From contig JAGVRJ010000012.1 in the NCBI GenBank assembly GCA_019059635.1, positions 930,001 through 994,000 of the forward strand: 64,000 nt of DNA. The letters run 5' to 3'. Shown here in pieces: positions 53,767 through 64,000 of the stretch (positions within the stretch are counted from its first letter, which is position 1; the number at the start of each line of letters is the position of its first letter). Under the pieces are notes generated by a model that did no database searches, was not told where the DNA came from, and saw nothing but the letters and a program-made list of their open reading frames with translations. Both the position numbers and the translations under genes were made by a program. This DNA comes from Proales similis. Taxonomy: Eukaryota > Rotifera > Eurotatoria > Ploima > Proalidae.

Positions 53767-56700
53767 ACACAGCCGCTTTTTAGCCAATTAACGCGAAAAG
53801 GACAAGCAAGGAGAGGAGAGTCCTCTCGCTCTTTCAAGCATCCACTTTGCCAATTTTCTTCTTTCTAGTTCTACCCCATATAAGCCCTCAACCAGATTAT
53901 ATGCCGATAATAAACATCGTGAATTGACTTTTTCTTATTCAACAGTTTCAACCTCGGTCTCAGGTCAACCTCAGCATTCGGTAGTGGTCTCTTACGAATT
54001 TCATTTTACGTCCATGTTCACTTTGGCTCCGTTCCTATTCGATAATGGTGAGACATGATGCTGCTGCTGTCCTGTTTGATGACTAGTTAAAGGTCAAATT
54101 TAGACTGTGATTCCCACGATTATGCTTTTATTTGCAGAAATGTGTCCAATAGGATTGAGTTTCAGCCTGACTCGTAAGCTGGATAGTGGGCTTCTTACTC
54201 AAGTCATGCATATTCTGCTTGCGTCCTTTCATCGTGTGGCCTTTTGTTTTCTCAATTTTCAAAAAAAAAAATAATCGCATGAATACAGAAAAGGACCTGG
54301 ACCGTCCGGGAGTGCTTATGAATTAAGATTTAGGGCTTAAATTACGAATGAATTAGCAACGCAAAGTTCAATTTTAAGTTCGAAATAGCGATTATGATTC
54401 GGATGTGTGTGGGTAAACATCAGCCGAGATTTGGTCCTCAATTGATTTTGAAAAGAGAGGACTAAGGAGAGAGAGAGATTAATATCCTAATTTAACTTGG
54501 CTCCCTATCGTCACAAAGAATTAAACTCGAGCACGACAAGCTACAAGAGAGCCGGACGCTCGTCCATCCGTTCTTCGAGGGGCTTAGCTCATGAATGAGC
54601 GCATAAACCAATAAAAAAGGTCACATGAATCGAATAGTGATTTCCAACGCACTGATAACCCCTCTCTTCCCTTCGAGGTGAAAAATAAAATTCAATCGCT
54701 GCCTCGAATAAGCAACAAAATTGGATCTAACGAAATTTAATTGAAATTTTACAGACAGCTTCGACCGAGACGGTGAGGGTGCTTGTGTGTATGCGAGCAA
54801 GCGAGCGCTAGTTAAAGAGGGATTAGTGCAGCTAATCGAACCGACCGAGCACAATTTTCAAATAGACAGTTAATTTGGTTCAGACAGTTGATTAATTCGA
54901 CTAAGATGCAAACTGGCCTCATTAAAGTTGCCTTTTTCAAATCAACGCAGCATTTTTCTTCAGGTCTTGTTTACCAATACAAGCACCACTCGACGCACGC
55001 CCTTCTTTATCTCTTTTCATTTCTCTCTATTTTCTTTACCTGTTTGTCTCTTAATTATGGCCATTATCATTCACATTCTATAGCTTTTTTTTTTGGCTTT
55101 ATTTTACATAAGTCCAATGGCATTTGGGTTCACACGGTGGTTGCTTCGTCGTCGTCGTCGCCGCCGCAATCTATTCGGCCGACCCAGAACTTGTGAATAT
55201 AAATCGCTTTCTTTTATTTATACTGGATAAAATCAATAAGCTCCTTAGATGAATGGCGAGTGGGAGAGACAGAGCTGAGACGAGCAGTTTCTATTTATTA
55301 AATCGAGTCTCAGCTCGGTTTTCAAATTTCTTGATAAATAAAACTGCTCGACATTAGCATGAGTGGCGCACGCCCAACGCAGTGACGCACTCAAATTTTG
55401 GTCAAGTAATAATTAGCTCTTTTCAAGCGTCACATCATTTTAGCCTCACATGACTTTGTGATGCTGCTAGAGCTCATTCATTAGAGCGGCTCGTATTCCT
55501 TCATTAGCCGATTCGGGCTCGATTATTTAAATTTCAATATTATTCGCAAAAGTCTTCAACTGAAGTGTTCATTTTCTTTTTCGTCTTGTTCATTAATTCA
55601 TCAAATATTTGACTTGTTCACTCACGGACGGCTCACTCTCTTGCCCGCTTGCTAGCCTACTCTCTCAATTATTCGTGGCCGCATTTTTAAACGGCCGCTT
55701 TTATACTTGGGACGTTAATTTTTAAATTTTCGATTTTCTATTTTCTCTTAGTCTCCGTCTTTTTATCACTATTTACTTTCTCAGCGTTCGGCATTGCCGA
55801 TGCGAGTACTCTCTCGTGCACACTTTTAATTTATTTGATTTTCAAATAATTTCAAACTAGAACATAAAAAGCGAATGAAAGAATCGAAAACATCTAACAC
55901 TGTGCAAGGTGGTGGTTACATAACTATATTGCTTTGTAGCAAGATAGGCGCTTATCGACGTCAAATGGAAAGAATTTGCCAACCAAAATACCAATTATCT
56001 AAAGCGAAGAGAGAAAAATCCAAAGTGAAGATATATGTGTAAAGTTTCTCTTCGCCGGGCCACTTAGTCAGCTAGTAGTTTTTCTTGGTCGACTCTGTTC
56101 AATTTATTCTCGTTCATTCGATCTATCGTTCTAATTTTTCGCCACCGTCTCAATGTTTTATTCTGCTTGTGTAACACAACAGATCAGATTTCACGCTTGG
56201 AAAGGCTTACTTGACGTTTAAACAACGTAGAAGGTGCTAAATGTTTGTTTTAGTTTCTACATTTATTAAAAATTATCAAATCGTCTTAAATGAGAGCGTT
56301 TGAATCGGCCTACTGAATGAGTGTCTGCGCACGGTTCAGGTTAGCTAAATGCTCTATGCATTGACCTGAGCGTGAGGGCAATCGACATGGAATTAGAAAT
56401 TCTCGTTGCCGGTCAAACATGGGACTCGCATTTGGTTTCTGTTGTTTTTTAATTTAGTCATAATTATTTTCTTTCATGAATTTTAAGTTGATCTTCGATC
56501 TAGTGTTTCTTACTCTCAACACAAGAAGAAGACGAAGGAAAAGAGAAAAAGTAGAGCGCGGACCGTTGGAATAACAATGAGTCTCTTTGACTTGAATTTG
56601 ACTTGGTCCATTTGCAAAATCCAATTTTGTGGTTTTTTTTCTATTTTTTTTCTCTTTCGCTCTTGTCAACTCTTTGAAAAAGACGGCCAAGTTAACTAGA

Positions 56701-59496
56701 GCCAACACCGACTGGCTGAAATCAGACCGACCAAGAGAGTGCAAGTATTCGATTCACTTTTAGAATTTTCAATTGCATGCAGGTCATTGCGAGCATTCTA
56801 CTCACCAGGGGCTTCGTTCAATTTTTTTTTTTCATGAATGCCCCAAGTTTGTTTAAATTTTTTTCCAAACCAATATAAACCCGTTTATATATCAGTGTAT
56901 ATTTATGACGCGTAGATACGATCGGGAGTCGAATTTTAAGCTTTTTTTACTTTTTTGTTGTTCGGCGACTTATCAGCGTTTTTTTTTTCTATTATGATAA
57001 GAGCGAAAGAATATCGGCGTATGAATAATAGAGTGTAGGCCATATCAACTTGAACATTTGAACTTTGAGTTATGAAATTTGAATTTATGGTTTAAGAAAA
57101 AGCGCGTGTACTTTGATTCACTTTGAATTTACTTTGAATTTACTCAAATTTTCTCGCAGCTGCTGCCGCATTGGCCGTTCCTTACCGATTTCTACTCTCA
57201 ACTATGTCTCGTCTGAAGCAATTTACTTTTTTTTTTATTGTTGCATGCTTGTGGCTTTTTCGCTCGTTCATTTTTGAGGAGCCGCAGTCAAATTGTTTAC
57301 ATTTCGAATTTAAATGTTACTTTATAAAAAAAAAAAGAAGAACATTCTCCTCGTCGTGCGTGGCTTTGTTTTACGCAAATTATAAAATTTTGAGCGCCCG
57401 ATAAAAAAAGAGGCATAAATTCTACGCTCGGCTATGAATCAGCTTTTAAATATATTTTGTTGCTTTTTAAATATCTAAAATATTTTGTAGCGATTGCTTC
57501 GCAAGAGTGAGCATGGTTGCGAACCAGTTTGGAAATTCAAAAAATGAACTTAAAAAACCAGTAGAATTATGATGCATTGCAGGAGAGAGAGAAAGACGCG
57601 GAACGAGATTGTGGAATGTGTTTACAACGTAATCGCTTGTCCAATTGTCACCACTAGGGTGAGAGCGCATTCTTTCACACTGTTTCTAAAGCGCTTAAGG
57701 GTCAAGCCGCGGCCGTCACTGCTGCCGTAGCTGATGCCCAAAAACAAGAGCGTCGTGGTGATGGCTTATTATTTCACCTCCTTGTACCAATCAGCGCTTG
57801 TGTTGTCCAGCTCGGACCCTTTGCCGTCAATGCGCAAATATCTAATTGCTTTGCCGTTTCAAAGCCGAAATAATGCCAAAAATGTATTCAAGAGCAAATT
57901 AAAGCAATGTGCCGCTACTTGTTAATTTATTTATTTGTTTTTCAAATCCTTAGTCGAACTGGCTTGAGCTTGACCCGCTCAATTTCATTTACTTATTCAT
58001 TTTAAAAGCGTATTTAGCTCGGGCTTCCAAATGATCCTCTTTGCTTTGTATGGATTTGAAATTTCTATTCCTCAACTTTCGAACTTGCTCGACTAAATAA
58101 ATGTCACGTCCAAGAGGGGCAGGGCATAAATCATTTCTCTCGATCTCATTTTTTCTCGATTCCATCTTTCATAATAATTTATTCACTTGGCTGTCAATGA
58201 TTCAAAACTCTCAGGCGCTCTCTCTCTCTCTCTCTCATATTATTTCGTGTTTTTATTGTCATTTTTTCTCATTATCCTTCACCTCCTGGTAGCGTGAGAC
58301 ACTGAGAGACAGAGAGTAAAAGACTGAGCAAGTGAGTGAGTGTGTGTGTGTTTAATAATACGCTTTTGCGTGCATGTTGGTGTGAGTCAATGCGCGAGTT
58401 GAGTAGTTTTATTTATTTTCTAAATTCGAATTGGCCTCGGTCATGTTTATGATCATGTTTGCGGTCAGAATTTTATTTTGGTTAATGTTGATCAGAGAGC
58501 TGATGACCGATCATGAAACCGTAAACCGTCGCGCAAACACAGTACGCAGCTATGCGATTTACATTTGGATTAGGTTCGAACACAAACAGAAGCGTCAATA
58601 AGACACATAGAGAGAGAGGAAGAGAATTAAAGAAAATGAGAGAATCTAATGGAGAGAAAAAAAAAGTAAAAGAGGAAGGGAGGAGGAGAATAGAGGACTC
58701 GGGGGAATGGAGGCGCAGAATTAGTAAAATGAAATCTTAAGATTTGAGGTTTTAAGTTGTCGATTGTTTATGAAAATCCTGAATGGTCGGTTTATAAATT
58801 TGCCCGCCTTATTATGATTCATATTATTTTCAAACCGCCTTCTCTCCAACGTACTTAAAGGCAGCGAGCCAAAAGAGTTTTCAAAATTATCGATCGATTC
58901 ATTAAAAAATTCTATCCATTTATCCGGCCCGTACTCACTTGCCGACTCGTTCTTAATTATTATCGATGTTCTCCTCCTCTCTACTCTCTCTCTCTCGCTC
59001 TCGCTCTTTACTCACTAGTTCTCGTTTCTATTTTATAATTTTTCCAAGATTCAACCCACATACATCATACACACACAAATAGACTTGGGCGAAGCCTCAT
59101 TCGCCTTCCCGCTTCATAATTTCGTATTCTAAAGCTAAAGCCGCACTAAAACTAAAAAAAATTAAAATCCGAGTTCAATGGCGAGTTCAAGCTCGGGTTC
59201 ATCTAATCGGCATTTATTATACGCATTTATGTTTGTAAACTCGTCCGGCCAACATGAACTAACATCTCATTTGTACATTCGTATATTCGTGTTGTTTTTT
59301 CTCTCTCTCTCTCTGCCTGCCTGCCTCCTTCTCCGTTGGCCGTCCGTACGTGCATGAACTCTGACTCGTCCACACAAAAGCTTTATCCATGATGTTTCAC
59401 TAAATTTCTCTCGTCTTCTTATTTCTCATCACTGCTCTATCTCTGCGTGTCCTTCTCGATCTTCTAATGTGAAGGAAGCGAGCGTAATTAGATGCA
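53767..59496. other. Gene-poor 5.7-kb region upstream of the zinc-finger gene
   Basis: AT-rich, with homopolymer T runs, CT microsatellite at about 58218-58236 and 59302-59315, GTCGTC triplets at 55146-55160 and a GA-rich stretch at 58607-58690. All frames over 60 codons are low-complexity or isolated. A poly(A) signal for ACO2 may be AATAAA near 53919. Likely regulatory DNA for the downstream developmental-type regulator. Confidence 0.5.
58218..58236. repeat. CT microsatellite
   Basis: Uninterrupted CT run of about 18 nt; similar runs occur at 553-571 (GA), 29915-29935 (CT), 60385-60402 (CT) and 62286-62309 (GA). Confidence 0.9.
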
Positions 59497-62400
59497 ATGG
59501 CTGATTATGTTCTGATGAGCGAAATGTCCGAGGCTAAGCGCGAGCATCTGGCGCGCCATTCCGAGTGTAGTGCAGACAGTTTTGAAGAGGACGAAGAGGA
59601 AGAGGACGAAGAGGTTCGCCGCAGCGGTGACAGTGGCGATTGGTCCGACTCCAACTCGCCCGACACAAGGAGCGAACACTCAAAAGGTAACCAAATCACA
59701 CCCATCCGGCGCCATAAATACCCTCTTATCTAAACTCAATTAACTCTAGACGGTCTTGACAAGCTCTGCAAGTTGAGCGGCAATCGGCGCAAGCAAAACA
59801 AGCCTATTAGGTAATGTTGAGCGTCATTTATCTGCGATCACGTCTTGTTCCGAGAGAATTTGTCTTGTTTCGGCTTCGGTGAGGGCTATCTCGGGTCACT
59901 TTTAATACTGCGTTCGCTCGCTCTTATTCTACTCGGCTTCTATTTGACAGATGCACGTTGTATTCAGTTCATTACTGGCCAGGTTCCATTTATTCGAACG
60001 TTTTTTTTTTTCGTTTTTATTTTGTATTTGTGATCTCTTCGATTGACTGCCGCCGTTGGCCTGTCTAACAGACCGGTGGCGCTCGAAGCCCAGGTGTCGC
60101 CTCTGCAGCCACAGACGCCTTTGCATGGCTGAGATCATTGGCGATTGCCATTAAATTATAAATTGGCGCTTTTCAATGGAGCCCGCCAATAGCTCTCAAG
60201 GGTCTGCGATTGCATCGTCGCATTCAATTTCCTGTCAAATTTTTGACGAATGACTATTTTTGAAAGTCAATAAGTAAACAATGCAGCTCTAGCTGATTTT
60301 CATTTCCTCTTCTCGTCAAGCGGCCTCGCGTTTCTCTCGCACTTATTTCATTAAATTTAATTTTGGATCGCTTCCGTCCGCCTTTCTCTCTCTCTCTCTC
60401 TCGTTTTCTTGTTTTTTTTTTAACAAATCACCCTCACGGCGTTTTATTTATTAGTCATAGGCTCAATGCGACCAAGATTGTTGTTGTCGTCGTCGCCGGC
60501 GTCCTGTCTTACGAGCCTCACGAGTTTCCCACTCATTAATTTGTTCTTGCATTTTTGGATTTTCACTCTCTATTTTCATTAAAATTCTGTGTGTTGTCTA
60601 AATCGCCTGCTGCCGCCTTTGGCTCGTTTTGACGAATTCATCATCGCCGTTGCCGTCGCCGTTTGACTCAAACGGCAATTTCAGCACTGAACAAATATTT
60701 GTGAAAAAGTTGAGACCACGCTCACGCACACACACATAGCCCACACACATACATACGAGTGTGTGTGTGTGTGTGTGTATATATACAGAAAATGCACACA
60801 AACAGCGATTGGCTGACTGGACTCTCGATTTCAATTTTAATTTAGTTGGACGTATATGTAGATTCCGATCGACTATTTTTAATAATTGATGAATTTCGAA
60901 GCCGGCTAAATAACAACAGAGGCTCGACCGTTCTGAAGTCGAGCATTAGCATATAAGTCTCACAAATACGCTCAAATAAATACAATGGCGAAATGCTGCG
61001 AGCCAGTCTCGCTCGCCTCTATTCACTGTCATTAGTCAAAGTCGTTAACAAAAAAAAATGACGGAAATAGCATTCAGAGAGAAGTTTTCTATTTTTTTTA
61101 AATTTCTTCTCTTCGGATATTGGAAAGCAGTGCTCGCTACTTGAGCTAGATTTTTGTCAAACATAAATAATTTCGATATATTTGTGAATGAGCTAGTTTC
61201 ACTGTGGATTCGCTCGTAGATTTCATTTAGCGTAATTTAACTCTTCGCAGACCTTTTGTTTCTTGCATTTTTTTTTTGCTTCGAGTTCATTATCGAATCT
61301 ACCAATCGACGTCGACGCCGGGGTTTTCACTCTGCTACGGCGGCCAGCTTAAACAAAAGCGGAAGAAACATTTGAATTAGATGTCGAATTCATTCGTCAA
61401 ACGAAATATGGCGTGACATGTTCAATTTAATATTCATTTAGTTTTTTTTGTAAAGTCGTCTGTATTTATGGCCGTTGACACGCATTTTATAAGCTTTTCT
61501 TGGCCAGGAAAATTAAATTTCTGTTTGCAATCTATTTCTTCCAATCACTAGCACACCCGATACAAGCGTTGATGTGCACCTGCAATTCCAAAAACCATTG
61601 AGCGTGTTTCTAGTGTCTTTTTCTGACAGCTCCATTCTATTTCTGGTGAATAAAAGTTCGAAATTCAGCTGAGCGTAGAAAAGGCATGCGCACCCGGCCG
61701 CCGCTAGAAAGCCAACACAAAAAATAAGCCGAATAATTGACTTTCAGTCGATCGTATTTCAATTCTCTTCTCATTTCTGGTTTCGCTTTCCATTCTTTCG
61801 CACATCGTGTTTGCCGACTGACCGAAGCGACTGGCCGGCGGCCAAATTTCGAATCGATTTGTTCCGTAAATCGATTTTTATTTCTTTCGAATCTATTTGC
61901 TTTTTGCAGCGAGCGTTCACTGTCGACGTGTATTTGTTTTTTCGGCTCTGTCCATAAATTCTCTGCTTCTTTGCTTTCATTATTTGATTCGTGACTCTTT
62001 CCTCTTCGCTCGTTTTGCTTTCCTCCTGAATATTTTCACCAAAACTCACACAAAAGTTGAACGAGCTATTCGACTTGGCCTACGACGCCAGCTCCTTGCC
62101 GTGTGGGCGTGTGACTCGATAAGAAGATGAAACACTTCAGTACTCAGCCTTTTTTATTTTCATTGCGATTTAATTCTTAAATTATTATAATTGACAACGA
62201 TTCCGATTTCTTATTTACCCGATAATGAAATTGAAAAAGAAATGAACAAGCGATTGTACGATGAAAGAAAGCCAGAGAATGAAACAGAGAGAAAGAGAGA
62301 GAGAGAGAGGAAGCGAAGTTGAAAGCCTTTCATGTTTCAGTGAAGCCTGACCGCGAATAATGTTGGCGAAATTTATTATTTTTCTATTAATGTGACCATT

Positions 62401-64000
62401 CGATGCTGCCCTCATCGATTCTAGCCAGGCATTTAAAAGAGCAACGCCATAAAAGAATTCTAACGAGGGCTTTTCGGCCAGCAAGACAAATAATCAAATT
62501 GCTCGCCTACGAGTCCACAATAAAAATACAAATAACAATCAAAAAAAAAAACCCGAGAAAAATTATTCGACGACGCAAATAACCTGAATTTTCTTTTTTT
62601 TTTGCCATTTTGAATAGAATTTCAAATCAGTTGGAAGCAACAAGCGGCACCACGATAACAACAACAACAAACAACAACACCAGCAGCGACGCCATTAGCC
62701 AGCCTGCAATAATCAAAAGCACAGAATCATCGTCAATCACGGCAAATTCAACAAGTTTTAACCAAGCTGTGGTGGTGCGTCCGAACGCAAATTTTAATCA
62801 AACGTCAGAGGACGACGAAGAAGAAGAGGAAGCCGATGGGGATAGGACTGGCGAGGTGGTGAACAGCGGCGAAAAGAATATGGAAAGCGAAAAGCTCTTA
62901 CTCATGCTCATGAACAAATTGGACCAATTCGAGCCGAGCGCCCTGGAGAGCAAGTACAATCAGACAACAGCAGCCACAGGCGCTGCCGCTTACTCTCTCT
63001 CCAGCAGCGCCTACGACGCGCCCGAGACCGAGCCCAACAATCTCACGTGCGGTTTTTGCTCGACGAAAAACATAAAAAAGTCATTCAAGAACAAGAACGA
63101 ACTACGCAACCACATATACCGAGATCACATTGATTTGTTCACCTGCAAGTCACTAAACAAAGGTCTTACCGAGCATTCGCCGTCAGCAGTCAGCTCGGCG
63201 GGCAGCAAGTCTTCGCCGTCGTTCTGTGCCATATGTAAAAAAGAAGTGTGCAACAAGTACTTTCTTAAATCACATCTACTCAACAAGCACGGCATTCACA
63301 TAGACGAGTATATGAAAAAGTATGTGAACGTGAACAGTAACGACCAGTATGCGGCCTTAAACGAGCTCAAGCTCTCCTCTGGCCTGGGCGCAAGCCAAGC
63401 GTACGATGCCTCGAACCCTGCTCCAGACCAAGATCTAACTGACACCTTAAAGCAGTTGGACCCGAACTCGTCTATTGACCCGAATCTATTTAATTATTAT
63501 CTAAGTCTTGCGCTCAAGCAGCCGCAGGCACCAGTAAAGCCGCAACAACAACAAGCAGCTTCGAACACGCCTCAAGTCGACCCCAGTCTGTTGAGTGTCT
63601 TGTACGATCAGCTGAACGGGTCGGGCTTGGCCGAGCTCAACGGCACGCCCAGAGGCAACAGCAAACAGGCGGGAGACAACTTCTGCGACATTTGCCAGAA
63701 AAAGTTTTGCAACAAATATTATTTGAAAAAGCATCGTCAAGACGTGCATGGAGTGAGCACGGACAAGAGCAAGAGCGATATGAAGCGGCTGATAAGCGAA
63801 ATGAACCCGTCAGGAAGCAGCGACGAGGCGTGCTCAATAGACATGAGCCGTAGAGAGTCTGCCGCCTCTATGCCAATGATGATGATGAATCCGCTGCTCA
63901 GTTCGGTTATGCAGCAGGTCAGTGGCGGAGGAGTCGGCATTGGTGCGACAGGAGTGGGCAACTCATTGATTTCATCTCCGCCGTCTACTTCATCGATTGC
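59497..64000 (+). CDS. C2H2 zinc-finger regulator with RRKQ motif, 3' end outside the window
   Basis: Exons 59497-59686, 59750-59810 and 62618 to beyond 64000 (the last is open to the window edge). Residues 1-63 are acidic (a DEEEEDEEV run). Exon 2 carries NRRKQNKP (about 75-82), which resembles the NuRD-recruiting RRKQ-x-x-P motif of SALL, FOG and BCL11 proteins, here internal rather than at the extreme N-terminus. The third exon has a polar Thr/Asn/Ser region, a second acidic run and three zinc fingers: CGFC...HIYRDH (about 228), CAICKKEVCNKYFLKSHLLNKH (split as CAICKKEVCNKYF and LKSHLLNKH, about 287) and CDICQKKFCNKYYLKKHRQDVH (CDICQKKF, then KKHRQDVH, about 439). The CNKY(F/Y)LK repeat is unusual. 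I do not recognise the orthologue; a chromatin-linked transcription factor is inferred. Confidence 0.7.
60072..60132 (+). other. Alternative terminal exon of the zinc-finger gene
   Basis: Acceptor CTAACAG at 60065-60071 is followed by a frame in the same phase as exon 3: RPVALEAQVSPLQPQTPLHG and a stop at 60130-60132. Splicing exon 2 here gives a protein of about 103 residues that has the acidic start and the RRKQ motif but no zinc finger. It would act as a soluble competitor for RRKQ partners; this is inference. Confidence 0.4.
60759..60778. repeat. GT microsatellite in the zinc-finger gene intron
   Basis: A 20-nt GT run, flanked by CA runs at 60727-60736 and 60742-60748, giving a potential hairpin in RNA. 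Confidence 0.9.

Larger units (their letters stand above)
59811..62617. other. 2.8-kb intron of the zinc-finger gene
   Basis: The only intron above 300 nt in the window. It contains the alternative terminal exon at 60072-60132, a GT microsatellite at 60759-60778 followed by TATATATA, and a CT run at 60385-60402. Large first introns often hold enhancers of developmental genes; nothing specific can be named. Confidence 0.5.

Noticed and set aside
59000-63000. Transposon, CRISPR or viral remnants in AT-rich and repeat-rich stretches
   Set aside because: No terminal repeats, transposase, reverse transcriptase or regularly spaced repeats were seen; the repeats present are simple microsatellites.

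Overview
The window is nuclear DNA of a bilaterian animal with a compact, intron-bearing genome. Twenty-two protein genes and one tRNA gene can be supported. Nearly every gene model closes with GT-AG introns of about 41-66 nt (one GC-AG intron, a few longer ones), and joining exons at these sites gives full-length proteins of the expected family size (ACO2 775 aa, CNP 419 aa, DCTN5 179 aa, MIX23 143 aa, PDIA3 490 aa, MTTP about 818 aa). The gene set (amidating monooxygenase, dpr/zig-8-like Ig protein, Zasp-like PDZ protein, CLIC, MTTP, ANKUB1, CNP) points to a small-genome invertebrate, most likely a protostome such as a tardigrade, a mite or a tiny spiralian; I cannot decide which from sequence reading alone. 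No bacterial, organellar, viral or transposon sequence was recognised. || Layout. 0.6-1.5 kb: intronless CLIC gene. 3.6-7.2 kb: two intronless glutamine synthetase genes, head to head. 7.6-13.5 kb: two 12-exon SLC5-type sodium-coupled transporter genes in tandem. In both pairs the core is almost identical while the ends differ, the mark of recent gene conversion. 14.1-18.0 kb: an unrecognised coiled-coil gene converging on MTTP, with stop codons 2 nt apart. 18.3-20.5 kb: NOL12 and NUDC, divergent, plus a relic of the NUDC 3' end. 21.6-27.1 kb: peptidylglycine alpha-hydroxylating monooxygenase, a claudin-like tetraspan, MIX23 and COX5A. 27.5-29.7 kb: a lectin-CUB-type single-pass receptor. 31.9-35.2 kb: PDIA3 and a dpr-like Ig protein. 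35.2-40.8 kb: gene-poor. 40.8-43.7 kb: ANKUB1 and DCTN5, convergent. 44.2-47.2 kb: Zasp-like PDZ protein. 48.6-53.8 kb: intron-containing tRNA-Ser(AGA), CNP and mitochondrial aconitase. 53.8-59.5 kb: gene-poor, microsatellite-rich. 59.5 kb to the end: 5' part of a C2H2 zinc-finger gene with an RRKQ motif, running off the window. || The genes do not form one pathway. Loose themes are mitochondrial function (ACO2, COX5A, MIX23), secretory-pathway and lipoprotein functions (MTTP, PDIA3, PHM), and neuronal or cell-surface proteins (PHM, dpr-like, claudin-like, lectin-CUB). The most notable observations are the two adjacent converted gene pairs, the tRNA-Ser(AGA) intron, the alternative terminal exons in ACO2 and the zinc-finger gene, and the joined plus and minus gene ends at 14.97 kb.
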